NCBI RefSeq assembly: GCF_024171945.1
Contig: NZ_JAMTCR010000003.1
Coordinates: forward strand, 982,211 to 1,046,210
Reading direction: 5' to 3'
DNA: 64,000 nt
Source of the DNA: Actinokineospora globicatena
GTDB lineage: Bacteria; Actinomycetota; Actinomycetes; Mycobacteriales; Pseudonocardiaceae
Shown: positions 35,348-44,026 of the stretch, piece after piece
Numbering within the stretch: position 1 is the stretch's first letter
Layout: every line of letters starts with the position of its first letter
The notes under the pieces: generated by a model
Told to the model about the DNA's origin: nothing
What the model saw: only the letters and a program-made list of their open reading frames with translations
Databases searched by the model: none
Translations under genes and position numbers: made by a program

Positions 35348-35773
35348 ATGCCCCGCATGTCCGACGAGACCTGGCGCGCCTTCGCACTCACCGGCACCCG
35401 CACCGGGAAGCTGGCGGTCGTCCGTCGAGATGGGACACCGCACGTCACACCGATCTGGTTCCTTCTCGATGGTGACGACATTGTCTTCACCACCTGGTCG
35501 GATTCGGTGAAGTATCGGGCACTGCGCCGCACCGGGCGCTTCAGCGTGTGCGTGGACGACCAGGAGCCGCCGTACTCCTATGTCACTGTCACTGGGACGC
35601 CGACCTTCATCGACGATCTGACTGTCGTCCGCGAGTGGGCTACCCGCATCGGTGCGCGCTACATGGGCGAGCATCGCGCGGCGGAGTACGGCATCCGCAA
35701 CTCCGTCCCTGGCGAGTACCTGGTGCGCGGCCGGATCGAGTCAGTCGTCGGTTTCACCGCGATCGCTGACTGA
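35348..35773 (+). CDS. PPOX-class F420-dependent oxidoreductase
   Basis: 141 aa split-barrel flavin/deazaflavin protein: GKLAVVRRDGTPHVTPIWFLLDGDDIVF, then WSDSVKYRALRRTGRFSVCVDD and the C-terminal YLVRGRIESVVGF. Such proteins bind F420 or FMN and reduce varied substrates. GAGGAGG precedes the ATG. Its last 33 bases overlap the 3' end of the opposing WYL gene. Probably not part of the preceding cluster because a terminator lies between, though an F420-dependent tailoring step cannot be excluded. Confidence 0.83.
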   Translation: MPRMSDETWRAFALTGTRTGKLAVVRRDGTPHVTPIWFLLDGDDIVFTTWSDSVKYRALRRTGRFSVCVDDQEPPYSYVTVTGTPTFIDDLTVVREWATRIGARYMGEHRAAEYGIRNSVPGEYLVRGRIESVVGFTAIAD

Positions 35774-36718
35774 GCCGTACCGTTTGACGAGTGTGGTGCC
35801 GATTGAGGCTAGGTGGTCTCGCACGCCTTGGGGACTGGTGACTTCGACATAGTCGATGAGTCCGGAGAGTTCGCCCGCGAGCATGTACTCGCTGTGACCG
35901 CGGATCACGATCTCGACGCGGCCATCGGGCCTCGTTCCGCCCACTTCGAGTCGGCTGCCGAATGCCATCCGGAGCACGCCTACGCCGTCGGGCACGCAGA
36001 GGGCTTGGATCTCCAGGGGTGTGCGTTTGCGGTCGACCTCGTCGGCGATCTCGCGCCAACTCTCGGCTAGGTCGAAGTCGTCGGGTCGGTGCACGGGATC
36101 GTCGGTCGGGTTGACAGAGGACACGCGATCGATCCGGAAGGTCCGTCTCCCTGCGTCGGTGTTGGCGACCAGGTACCACGACGGTCCTTTCGCGACGATG
36201 CCCAGCGGGTGGACGGTTCGCTCGGATTCGGCACCTTTGCGGTCGAGGTAGCCAAGTCGCACTTGGACGCCGCGGATCACCGCGTCTTGGAGTGCGTCGA
36301 GGAACTGAGGTGGCCTGGGCTCGACGCGGTTCGTGCCCCATTGTTGCGGGTCCCTGACCAGCGATGACGCCGCGGCCTCGGCCTGCACCCGGAAGGGCTC
36401 TGGGAGGGCCTGGACGAGCTTGCGCAACGCCGCTTTCACGGCTGGTGTGGCCGCCGAGGCAGGGCCTGCGACGAGGAACAGGGCGCGGACCTCACTGGCG
36501 GTCAAGCCGGACAGGTCGGTGCGGGCGCCGCCCACGAGCCGCCAGCCGCCGCCCCGGCCCTGCGTGGAGTAGATGGGCACCCCGGCCATGGCCAGGGCAT
36601 CCAGGTCACGGCGCGCGGTGCGCTCGGAGACCTCCAGCTCACGGGCGACTTCTGCCGCTGTCGTCTGCTCGCGCCGCTGCAGCATGAGGAGGATGGCCAC
36701 CAGCCGGTCGGTTCGCAC
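35741..36718 (-). CDS. HTH-WYL transcriptional regulator (DeoR-type HTH)
   Basis: 325 aa from GTG at 36718; an ATG at 36748 would lie inside the operator palindrome. N-terminal HTH_11 (RLVAILLMLQRREQTTAAEVARELEVSERTARRDLDAL), a linker, and a WYL domain at about residues 135-215 (here SWYLVANTDAGRRTFRIDRV), then a C-terminal WCX extension. WYL domains sense nucleic acids or nucleotides in several studied regulators. Divergent from the hydrolase gene with a perfect palindrome between, so it probably controls both. Confidence 0.87.
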   Translation of the reverse strand: MRTDRLVAILLMLQRREQTTAAEVARELEVSERTARRDLDALAMAGVPIYSTQGRGGGWRLVGGARTDLSGLTASEVRALFLVAGPASAATPAVKAALRKLVQALPEPFRVQAEAAASSLVRDPQQWGTNRVEPRPPQFLDALQDAVIRGVQVRLGYLDRKGAESERTVHPLGIVAKGPSWYLVANTDAGRRTFRIDRVSSVNPTDDPVHRPDDFDLAESWREIADEVDRKRTPLEIQALCVPDGVGVLRMAFGSRLEVGGTRPDGRVEIVIRGHSEYMLAGELSGLIDYVEVTSPQGVRDHLASIGTTLVKRYGSVSDRGETDD

Positions 36719-36737
36719 GAGAGCAACACTCGCACAC

Positions 36738-36762
36738 AAACCGGTCATGGGCTGACCGGTTT
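36738..36762. promoter_or_regulatory. Perfect 10-bp inverted repeat operator between wyl and hydrolase genes
   Basis: AAACCGGTCA (36738-36747), spacer TGGGC, TGACCGGTTT (36753-36762). It lies 20 bases before the hydrolase ATG and 20 before the regulator GTG, overlapping both expected promoters. Best explained as the binding site of the WYL regulator. Confidence 0.72.
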
Positions 36763-36781
36763 AGGTCGGCACCATGGCGCC

Positions 36782-37711
36782 ATGACCTACCCCACCGAGT
36801 TTCCCGAGCCCACCCTCGTGCCCGTCAACGGCGTGGAGCTCGAAGTCTTCGAGGCGGGCGCGGGACGCCCCATCGTCCTGTGCCACGGCTGGCCGGAACA
36901 CGCCTACTCCTGGCGCCACCAAGTACCCGCCCTCGTCGCGGCGGGCTACCACGTCATCGTCCCCAACCAGCGGGGTTACGGGAACTCGTCCTGCCCGACC
37001 GAGGTGACCGACTACGACATCGAACACCTGACCGGCGACCTCGTGGCCCTGCTCGACCACTACGGCTACGAGGACGCCACCTTCGTCGGCCACGACTGGG
37101 GCGCGATGGTCGTCTGGGGCCTGGCCCTCCTGCACCCACAGCGCGTCAACAAAATCATCAACCTGAGCCTCCCCTACATCGAACGCGGCGAAAAGCCCTG
37201 GATCGAGTCCATGGAACAGTTCCTAGGTGGGGACTACTACTTCGTCCACTTCAACCGCCAACCAGGCGTCGCCGACGCCGTGTTCGACGCCAACACCCCC
37301 CAATTCCTCCGCAATCTCTTCCGCAAGAACGAGCCCCCCAGCACCCCCCAACCAGGCATGACCTTCGTCAACCTAGCCCACTCCCCCACCCCCCTCGGCG
37401 ACCCACTAATGCCCGAAGCCGACCTAGCCATCTTCATCTCCGCCTTCACCACGACCGGCTTCACCCCCAGCGTGAACTGGTACAGAAACCTGGACCGCAA
37501 CTGGCACCACCTAGCCGCTGCCAACCCTGTCCTCCCCCACCCCACCCTCATGCTCCACGGCACCCGCGACGCCATCCCACCATCCGAAACCCTCACCGAC
37601 TCCGTCCCCAACGCCACCGTCATCACCCTCGACTCCGGCCACTGGATCCAACAAGAACAACCAGCACAGACCACCCAGGCAATCCTGGGATGGCTAGCAC
37701 AGCAGGACTGA
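36782..37711 (+). CDS. Alpha/beta hydrolase, epoxide-hydrolase-like
   Basis: 309 aa. Oxyanion motif HGWPE at 35-39, nucleophile Asp105 in VGHDWGAMV (Asp, not Ser, marks epoxide hydrolases or dehalogenases), acid near DAIPPS and His in SGHWIQQEQP. Lid tyrosines are present (NWYRN) as in epoxide hydrolases. Cytosolic. A three-codon ATG-GCG-CCA-TGA ORF just upstream overlaps its start region. Probably controlled by the WYL regulator through the intergenic palindrome. The 3' third is unusually C-rich. Confidence 0.87.
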   Translation: MTYPTEFPEPTLVPVNGVELEVFEAGAGRPIVLCHGWPEHAYSWRHQVPALVAAGYHVIVPNQRGYGNSSCPTEVTDYDIEHLTGDLVALLDHYGYEDATFVGHDWGAMVVWGLALLHPQRVNKIINLSLPYIERGEKPWIESMEQFLGGDYYFVHFNRQPGVADAVFDANTPQFLRNLFRKNEPPSTPQPGMTFVNLAHSPTPLGDPLMPEADLAIFISAFTTTGFTPSVNWYRNLDRNWHHLAAANPVLPHPTLMLHGTRDAIPPSETLTDSVPNATVITLDSGHWIQQEQPAQTTQAILGWLAQQD

Positions 37712-37748
37712 GGCTCGAACCAGACCACCACGTCCATCGACTCGCTCA

Positions 37749-37783
37749 GCTCCGGGGCTAGCAATGCTCGACGGCCCCGGAGC
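37749..37783. terminator. Hairpin terminator between convergent genes
   Basis: GCTCCGGGGC (37749-37758) and GCCCCGGAGC (37774-37783) form a perfect 10-bp stem with a 15-base loop, followed by CTCATCTTG. It sits between the hydrolase stop and the opposing XRE-TPR stop. Confidence 0.78.
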
Positions 37784-37811
37784 CCTCATCTTGCTCGGTG
37801 GAGCGCTCGGA

Positions 37812-39242
37812 TCAGATCGGGCTGCGTTGGGCGAGCAGGTCGCGGAGGTGTGCGGCCGGTTCCCCCGCGACCGAGCCCAGCCGCACTGCGATGTCAGCGG
37901 CACTGCGATCGATCCGCGTCGAGTGAACGCCTTCGGCGAGACCCGCGAACTCGGTCCACGCCGCCACAGCGCCGTCGGCGTCCTCGCGGCGGAATCGAAT
38001 ACCGCCCAGATCGGCCAGGACCATGGCGCGGGTGCGGCGGCGGTCAAGGCCGAGCGAGAGCGCGTGGTCGATGTGTTCCTCGGCGGCGAGCATGTCTCCC
38101 ATGCGGGCATGGACCAGTGCCGCTTCGTGGGCCCATCGGCCTGGACTGTAGTGACCGGCCCAACTGAGGCCAGGCGTGTCCACCGCGCGGTCCATGGCAC
38201 TCCCGGCCACTGACAGTCGAGCGCGGGCGGTCGCGAAGTCGCTGTCGGCCGCTGCCGCGCGCGCGTGAGTCGTGGCGTAGTAAGCCCGCGCTTTCGGCTC
38301 GCCGAGATGGCGTCCAGTCTGGTCGGCGGCACCGGCGAAACGGAGCGCCATACCCGTGTAACCGAGGTCAAGAGCTTGGTCGGCGAGCCCCCGAAGTGAC
38401 GTGGCGGCAACCTCGGGGGCGCCTGCCTCATTCGCCAAGCGATAGCTGTGGAGGTAGTACCGCTGAGCAACGCCGTTCTCGCCCGCGTCACGCGCCATCC
38501 ACCCCGCAAGATGCACCAACTCGGCGGTCGCGGTGACCAACTCACGCCCGACGGCCTCGGTATAGGCCCCGTCCAACCACCGCCCGACGTCATCGACCAG
38601 GTAGCGCACCACCAGATGACGCGCATGCGCACCCCCCAGTTCCGACGCGGTGTCCCCCAGAGCCGTGGTCATCGTCCGGATCGCCGCGACCTCCCCAGCA
38701 CCAACCCGAACACCCCCCATCCGAGCCACAAGGCGCATGATCGCGTCCGGGTCGCCGGGAGCGAACGCCGCAGCCGCGACGGTCACCGCAGCCGACGCCA
38801 GGAACTCACGACGGTCCACGTCCGCGCCTCCCAACCTCAACACCGACTCCACGGTATCCCTGCCGGGCAGTCCATCACCGACGTCTCCACCTGGACCAGC
38901 GTGCCATCCCAGGGCCCCAACGTGCGTCTCCCGATCCTGCGGCACCTGGTCTTGGGATCGCTCTGCCACCCCTTGAGTCAGCAGGTGCGCATCGATAACG
39001 CCAACCGGCTCTAGATCGAGATTAGCCTGGACAGGACCGACTTCGAGTAGCGCCACCAGTTCGTGAAGTGGCACCGTCAGAGCGTCCGCCAGCCGACGTC
39101 GGATCCCCGGCATGGGTGCCTGGTTTCCCGATTCCCACCGCGCTACCGTCGAGCGCTCTACCCTTAGTGCCTCCGCCAGGGTCTCCTGGGTGAATCCCAT
39201 CGCAGTTCTGCGTTGGGCCAGTGCACGTCGTCGCGTTGCCAT
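37812..39242 (-). CDS. XRE-family regulator with C-terminal TPR-like domain
   Basis: 476 aa from ATG at 39242 (GGGGA upstream). HTH_3 at residues about 8-65 (MGFTQETLAEALRVERSTVARWESGNQAPMPGIRRRLADAL). A linker contains REFLASAAVTVAAAAFAPG, which mimics a Tat-like stretch but is internal, then helical repeats at about 215-470. This HTH-plus-repeats layout is common in actinobacterial regulators and recalls the peptide-sensing RRNPP group. No peptide gene was found beside it. Targets unknown. Confidence 0.8.
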   Translation of the reverse strand: MATRRRALAQRRTAMGFTQETLAEALRVERSTVARWESGNQAPMPGIRRRLADALTVPLHELVALLEVGPVQANLDLEPVGVIDAHLLTQGVAERSQDQVPQDRETHVGALGWHAGPGGDVGDGLPGRDTVESVLRLGGADVDRREFLASAAVTVAAAAFAPGDPDAIMRLVARMGGVRVGAGEVAAIRTMTTALGDTASELGGAHARHLVVRYLVDDVGRWLDGAYTEAVGRELVTATAELVHLAGWMARDAGENGVAQRYYLHSYRLANEAGAPEVAATSLRGLADQALDLGYTGMALRFAGAADQTGRHLGEPKARAYYATTHARAAAADSDFATARARLSVAGSAMDRAVDTPGLSWAGHYSPGRWAHEAALVHARMGDMLAAEEHIDHALSLGLDRRRTRAMVLADLGGIRFRREDADGAVAAWTEFAGLAEGVHSTRIDRSAADIAVRLGSVAGEPAAHLRDLLAQRSPI

Positions 39243-39669
39243 GACATCCCCATCCGCCCACGCTCGATGCGCCGATCGTGCCACATTTCACGACGTCGAC
39301 ACCACTCGCCGCGGAGCGCTGAACTGGGGAAACAGCCCATCGGCACCACCGTCTCCTGGCGGCACAACCCGATTCACCCGAATGAACTATCGGATCAGGC
39401 CGACGATGGCCACACGTGCTGCCGCAAATCTCGGTCTGGCACAGCAATTCTCGTAGCCGTGCTAGGGGCGTTGCCCCAAGTCTTCCGTGAAGAACGCGTT
39501 GCGGCGATGGTGACGCCACAAGGACGCCACAAGGTAGCCGCATTGCCGCTCTGTCGCTGCCGCGGCCGTCGCCCTAATTTGGTGGACACAGCACGGGACG
39601 CCGTCAGGTGGCAACCGTTCAATATCAACGTCGCGTGGATTGGCTACGCGCAGAAGTGAGGCTCCACAA
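39243..39669. other. Intergenic region upstream of XRE-TPR and 71-aa genes
   Basis: Several short frames cross it, but codon composition is unlike neighbouring genes and none has a good start. It should hold the divergent promoters. A minor GGGGC-TT-GCCCC hairpin near 39464-39478 is the only structure noted. Confidence 0.4.
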
Positions 39670-39885
39670 ATGTATGCCCCGACTCTCGATGTCTACGCGA
39701 AGGTCACCACCGGCTGTCCGATGTCGTTCGAGACCAACACGGTGGGAGAGACCGAGTTCACCCGCGGAGGCCGCATGAACGGAGTCGTGGTGCTCACCTT
39801 CACCGGCGACACCCTCCGCGATTTCCTCGCCGTGGCCACCGAGGCGACGGCAGCGTCCGAGCGGCCCGCGGGGTTGGGCCGCTGA
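39670..39885 (+). CDS. Small hypothetical protein
   Basis: 71 aa from ATG at 39670 with GTGAGG 8 bases upstream; an in-frame ATG at 39640 is less likely. Sequence MYAPTLDVYAKVTTGCPMSFETN continues to FTGDTLRDFLAVATEATAA. No membrane or signal segment, one Cys. Not recognised. It stands between a regulator and the RHIM-like ATPase on the plus strand and could be expressed with the ATPase (232-base gap). Confidence 0.5.
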   Translation: MYAPTLDVYAKVTTGCPMSFETNTVGETEFTRGGRMNGVVVLTFTGDTLRDFLAVATEATAASERPAGLGR

Positions 39886-40117
39886 CCGCTCTCCTTGCTT
39901 ACCCACACACAGTGCTTGCCCCGCAGGCACTTGATCCACCCGCTGCATGGACACCATGGGTCGTGCCGAGACTCGATCGGGCACTCATGCAGCCTCATGC
40001 CGAGTTCGAGCTAGCTTTCCGGCTGCGCGACGAGATACACGACCTCAAACACGAACTACTCCGTTCGTGTCCTCCCTGTCACGACCACTCCCGGCGAACC
40101 GATGTAGATCACGGGAC

Positions 40118-42070
40118 ATGGTCTGCAGGGTGGAGGCGGGTCTGCTGGACGAGGTCGATCTGCTGGTCGCACATGTTCGCGCCGGACGCGGTGATGCGGT
40201 CGGTGCACTGGCCCCCACTACCGCGTTCGTGGGCGCGCTGATCCTGTCCGCGCTGGGTGATGACCCTGCCGTTCTGCGGCTTGTCCAAGAGGTGCGCGAG
40301 CAGGGCCGCGCCTCGGAGCGGACCCGGTGGCGAGCACAGCTCGCGGTGGACGACCGAGCGGAACACGATGCTGACTTCGCCACCACGTTGAACCGATCCA
40401 TGTCGGAGGCAGGGGCGAGCCCGATGACCGCGAGCGTCCAGGGCACGCACTCGGCCGCGCTCGACCGGCAGCGAGCCGAACGCGTGCTCGGACTGAGTGC
40501 TGTGAACTCCGCCGGAATGGGCCTGGTCGAGCAGGTGGACATAGTCACCCCGCTGTACTTCGGCAGGGACGACGCCGAGCACGACATCGCCGACGGGCTG
40601 CTGCGCCAGGGTTTTCTGCACACGACCGCGTTCGCAGAAGCGTTTTCCGGTCGCAAGAGCCTGATCATCGGGCGCAAGGGTTCGGGTAAGAGCGCTATCT
40701 GCATGCGCCTGGCAATGGGCGACCTGACCGACGGCCACACCCGCCTGATCACCCCGGACAACGCTGCAGGCGACGAGCTCCGCCGTTTTGAGCTGGCCGG
40801 TCTCACAAGCGCCGCAGCGAAGTCGCTGCTGTGGCGCTACGTGTTCGCCACCCACGCGGCGCGGTTCCTGATCGTGCACGCCAGGAGGCATCGGGGTCGC
40901 CGTTCGCCGTCGATCAAGGCGCTTCGCCGGTTTCTCCAGGACAACGGCGAGACCTCAGAAGACCAGTTCCTCGATCGGGTCGTGCGGGCGAGCCGAGGGC
41001 TCAAGGCGTCCTTGTCGTTCGAGGCGCTCGGCGCCAAAGTCGCCGTTGACACCGGCGACACCACGGCCGGGGTGCGGGTATCGAGGCAGTTGGAGGTGTT
41101 GGAAGCCGCAGTCAGGCGGGCCAGTGACGACCTGGGGTGCGTGGGTTCACATGGACCGCTCATGCTGCTGGTCGACCAGTTGGAGCAGACGTGGTCCGAT
41201 GACGCCGTCAGCATCGACCTCGTCACCGGGCTGCTCATGGCGAGCAAGCACTGCTCGCTGGTCTTCGGCTCCGCGGTGCGCTGCGTCGTGTTCCTGCGCT
41301 CAGACGTCTACGACTCGCTGACCTTCAGCGACGCGGACAAGTTCCACAGCGACGAGCTGCGCATCGACTGGACGGGGGAACAGTTGGGGGACCTCGCCCT
41401 GGCGCGCGCGTCCGCGTCGCTGGGCCGCAGGTTGACCCGTGCGGAGCTGTGGGGCGAGGTCTTCCCGGTTCAAGTCGCAGGCCAGCCGACTGAGGAGTAC
41501 CTGGTCGCACGGATGCTGCCCCGCCCGCGCGACGCGATCCAGTTCCTCAACCTCTGCCGGGACACAGCCCACGCGCGGGGGCACCGACGCGTCGAGGAGG
41601 CCGACGTCCTGGACGCCACCCTGGGCTTCTCCAAGTGGAAGCGCTTGGACCTGGCCAAGGAGTACGGGATCAGCTTCCCGTTCCTCGACCGCCTGCTGAT
41701 CCTGTTCCACAACATGGGGTATGTGGTGACCCGCGCGGCGTTCGCTGTGAGGTTCGAATTGGTGAAGAACCTGCTGCCCAAGGAGTACCCGGCGCACACG
41801 GCATTGTTCGATCCGGACATAGCCATCGAATTGCTGTACCGGGTCGGGTTCCTCGGTGTCCGCCGAGGCGGCGGGGTGGAGTACGCGAGCCGATCGACGG
41901 CGCCCATCCAGCCGCATGAGTCAGAGTTCCACATCCACCTGTGCTTCCGCCCCGCGCTCAACGCGCACGAACAGGAGGTGGCACCGGTGCACAACGTGAT
42001 GACCGGGCGCCACACAGGGACCGCCATCCAGGTGGGCCACCTTCACGGTGGACTCCACGCTCGCGAATAG
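40118..42070 (+). CDS. P-loop ATPase (Sll1717-like) with C-terminal RHIM-like motif
   Basis: 650 aa from ATG at 40118; no clear ribosome site, and GTG 40130 is an alternative. Helical N-terminus (1-130), then an NTPase with Walker A GRKGSGKS at 185-192 and Walker B in PLMLLVDQLEQTW near 348-360, followed by LGF-SKWKRLDLAKEYG and a winged-helix-like tail. This pattern fits the P-loop ATPases called Sll1717 family. The last 21 residues are separate: RHTGTAIQVGHLHGG at about 631-645, matching the T-G-x-x-I/V-Q-x-G-x-I-x-G-G pattern of bacterial amyloid-signalling motifs, with IQVG as in RHIM cores. Probably a defence or cell-death signalling protein. Confidence 0.72.
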   Translation: MVCRVEAGLLDEVDLLVAHVRAGRGDAVGALAPTTAFVGALILSALGDDPAVLRLVQEVREQGRASERTRWRAQLAVDDRAEHDADFATTLNRSMSEAGASPMTASVQGTHSAALDRQRAERVLGLSAVNSAGMGLVEQVDIVTPLYFGRDDAEHDIADGLLRQGFLHTTAFAEAFSGRKSLIIGRKGSGKSAICMRLAMGDLTDGHTRLITPDNAAGDELRRFELAGLTSAAAKSLLWRYVFATHAARFLIVHARRHRGRRSPSIKALRRFLQDNGETSEDQFLDRVVRASRGLKASLSFEALGAKVAVDTGDTTAGVRVSRQLEVLEAAVRRASDDLGCVGSHGPLMLLVDQLEQTWSDDAVSIDLVTGLLMASKHCSLVFGSAVRCVVFLRSDVYDSLTFSDADKFHSDELRIDWTGEQLGDLALARASASLGRRLTRAELWGEVFPVQVAGQPTEEYLVARMLPRPRDAIQFLNLCRDTAHARGHRRVEEADVLDATLGFSKWKRLDLAKEYGISFPFLDRLLILFHNMGYVVTRAAFAVRFELVKNLLPKEYPAHTALFDPDIAIELLYRVGFLGVRRGGGVEYASRSTAPIQPHESEFHIHLCFRPALNAHEQEVAPVHNVMTGRHTGTAIQVGHLHGGLHARE

Positions 42071-42270
42071 TCAATCGCCAGCAGCTCGACGACCATGACC
42101 CCTTGCGATCACACGGGGGCTAATCTGGGCTACCCGCCACGCAGGTCAGACGCATCGCGCGGAGTTCTGGAACCCCACAGGCCAACGCGCCAGCCACGCT
42201 GCGTTTGGATCGGGCGTGGGTCCGGTCCACGACCAGCTTGACGGGGGACGACCACCGAGGAACCTGCTGA

Positions 42271-42586
42271 TCACGGATGTGATCGTCTCGTTCGCTGCGG
42301 GACGGGTTCAGGGTGAGGGTCGGGTCCGGTCGCCTGAGTGGTCCGTGCACGGTCGAGGTGCGACCCCACGGCCAAGCGTTCCCTGGTGCTCAAACACTCC
42401 GCCAGGTGGTGCTCGTCGCCACACGCGCGCACGAACACAGCGAGCAACTCCGACCGTGGTCGGGTGTCACGGCGCAGCATGTTCGCGGCTGCGCTGCGCG
42501 GCAGTGAGTTTGAGCAACCTCAGCGGAGTGGAGAACTCTGCGGCGTTCCGAGCGGAACCGGGTCGAAGAGGGTCTTGATTCACCAC
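42271..42586 (-). pseudogene. Decayed copy of the HTH-TM protein gene at 43406-43846
   Basis: Minus strand: RPGSARNAAEFSTPLRLLKL corresponds to DPGSARNTAEFAEMMRRLKL of the intact gene. Then a stop follows, and in another frame RSELLAVFVRACGDEHHLAE corresponds to RPDLLCAFVRACGCDDEVGR. About 25 codons covering the HTH core are missing between the two parts, and the membrane segment is absent. An inactive remnant of a local duplication. Confidence 0.72.
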
Positions 42587-42901
42587 TCCATCGGGGTGGA
42601 TCAGCAGCAAGCCAGGGAATCGCCCGTCCGGGCACTGTCCGGACGGCCGGACAAAGGCCGCTGACCAGCCACGGTGCTCCGCCTCCGTCCGGGACGCCCC
42701 AAACACCTGGCAATACGCGCTCCGCCTTGTCAAGCTGGAACAGCCCACCCGGTGCGACACCCGAGCAGAGGCTTCTACCTCGCCGGAAGAATATCCCTGA
42801 GCAACCGCGCGCAGGTCTCAATCATGTAGGCGGAACCCGACGATGGGGTGTTCTGTCGGCACCGATTCAACGGACAGCAATGGGGTGAAAGGACGGATGA
42901 G
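42587..42901. other. Intergenic region upstream of a small secreted protein
   Basis: No supported gene. Holds the promoter of the 108-aa secreted protein. No SARP-like repeat and no strong palindrome were seen. Confidence 0.35.
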
Positions 42902-43228
42902 ATGAAAATCAAGGCAGTCCTGATCAGCGCCATGGTCGCCGGTGCGGCCTTCCTAGGGGTGTCGGGAACGGCGGTCGCCGCACCGACGACGGCAGGCACG
43001 TCGGTCACGACCGCGTCGACCGACGGGTTCGGCCCCTCGTGCACCAAGGGCAAGAACCTGACGAACGGCTGGGGCCAGTGCACGACCAAGGGCAGCTACA
43101 AGTGGAGGGTGCGTGTCTGGTGCACCCTCGGCGGGAGCGGCGAGAGCAGCGTCGTCCAGGGTGCTACCAGGACGAACGCCTACTGCAGCTGGGGCAACGT
43201 CGAGCAGGTGGAGCTGGTGTTCCTGTGA
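42902..43228 (+). CDS. Small secreted cysteine-containing protein
   Basis: 108 aa from ATG at 42902 with GAAAGGA 8 bases upstream. Signal peptide MKIKAVLISAMVAGAAFLG..AVA, cleavage near residue 27. The mature part has three Cys (SCTKG, GQCTTKG, VWCTLGG) and a fourth in AYCSWG, so two disulphides are possible, with basic and aromatic residues. Not recognised. It sits before the HTH/STAND pair, one of several such proteins in this island. Confidence 0.75.
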   Translation: MKIKAVLISAMVAGAAFLGVSGTAVAAPTTAGTSVTTASTDGFGPSCTKGKNLTNGWGQCTTKGSYKWRVRVWCTLGGSGESSVVQGATRTNAYCSWGNVEQVELVFL

Positions 43229-43252
43229 CGGTGCCGGTGACCCGGTGACGAA

Positions 43253-43293
43253 GTGCTGCGGGCGTTCGGGGCCGTCTCGAGCGCCCGCAGCAC
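43253..43293. terminator. Perfect 12-bp hairpin after secreted protein gene
   Basis: GTGCTGCGGGCG (43253-43264) pairs with CGCCCGCAGCAC (43282-43293), 17-base loop, 24 bases past the stop. Can also serve the opposing HTH-TM gene. Confidence 0.75.
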
Positions 43294-43405
43294 CGTGCGG
43301 GTCGTGGGGCCGGTTCGGCGCAACACGATCGACCTCCGACCGACATCCGTGCAGGAGGAGAAGCCGGTGACCGACTCCATCCACTGCTAGGCAGCGCTCA
43401 ACGAC

Positions 43406-43846
43406 CTAACCGGGTCGTCGCACTGGTGGTGTGCCGGGTCCGGCGGGCACGCGGGTGAACCGGAGACGCATGGCGAGGACCAAGGCCAGCGCGGCGCACA
43501 GCAGCACCCAGATGGGCGGGACCTCGGTCGGTGTGTGCGAGGCGGTGGCTGGAGATCCCTGTCGGGCAGACAGTTCCACGATCCGGTGGCGCGCGGAGAG
43601 CCACCGGCCCACCTCGTCGTCGCACCCGCACGCCCGGACGAACGCGCACAGCAGGTCCGGGCGCGGCAGGCGGTCGTTCGCGATGACGGAGGCCAGGGTG
43701 CTGCGCGCGAGGTAGTCACCCCGGCGCGCGGCCTCCCTCTCCAGGTCCCGGTAGGTCAAGCCGGAACGCAGTTTCAGTCGTCGCATCATCTCCGCGAACT
43801 CGGCCGTGTTCCTCGCCGAGCCGGGATCGGACATCGTCGGACCCAT
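43406..43846 (-). CDS. HTH protein with C-terminal membrane anchor
   Basis: 146 aa from ATG at 43846 (AAGGGG 5 bases upstream). XRE-like helices at residues 15-90 (FAEMMRRLKLRSGLTYRDLEREAARRGDYLARSTLASVI, then LLCAFVRACGCDDEVGRWL), a linker, and one membrane helix IWVLLCAALALVLAMRL near residues 113-130. The HTH resembles the N-terminal module of the STAND proteins at 44027 and 50821. Divergent from the STAND gene across 180 bases. A membrane-tethered regulator or adaptor; a decayed copy lies 0.8 kb away. Confidence 0.7.
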   Translation of the reverse strand: MGPTMSDPGSARNTAEFAEMMRRLKLRSGLTYRDLEREAARRGDYLARSTLASVIANDRLPRPDLLCAFVRACGCDDEVGRWLSARHRIVELSARQGSPATASHTPTEVPPIWVLLCAALALVLAMRLRFTRVPAGPGTPPVRRPG

Positions 43847-43946
43847 GAGTGCCCCTTCCACCCGCGGATCGGCGGCCCACCACTGCGGGGACGCGCCGAT
43901 GACACGAGGCCACGCCCTCGGTCCGCTCCGGTGTACTGCGATCGGG

Positions 43947-43977
43947 TTGTTCGGTGTCGGGACGTGGCGCCGAACAA
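43947..43977. promoter_or_regulatory. Inverted repeat in divergent promoter region
   Basis: TTGTTCGG (43947-43954) and CCGAACAA (43970-43977) form perfect 8-bp arms with a 15-bp spacer, in the gap between the HTH-TM gene and the STAND-WD40 gene. It may be an operator for either HTH protein. No direct proof. Confidence 0.4.
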
Positions 43978-44026
43978 ACGGACGCAGAACAATGTCGGCG
44001 AGACCGGGTTGCAGGGGGCGAACACC

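Noticed and set aside
35348-35773. F420-dependent enzyme as part of the biosynthetic cluster
   Set aside because: A perfect hairpin terminator separates it and it has its own ribosome site and upstream region, so I left it outside the cluster, though it cannot be fully excluded.
39213-39659. 148-codon plus-strand ORF between the XRE-TPR and 71-aa genes
   Set aside because: Irregular composition, starts inside the XRE promoter region, and no recognisable features.
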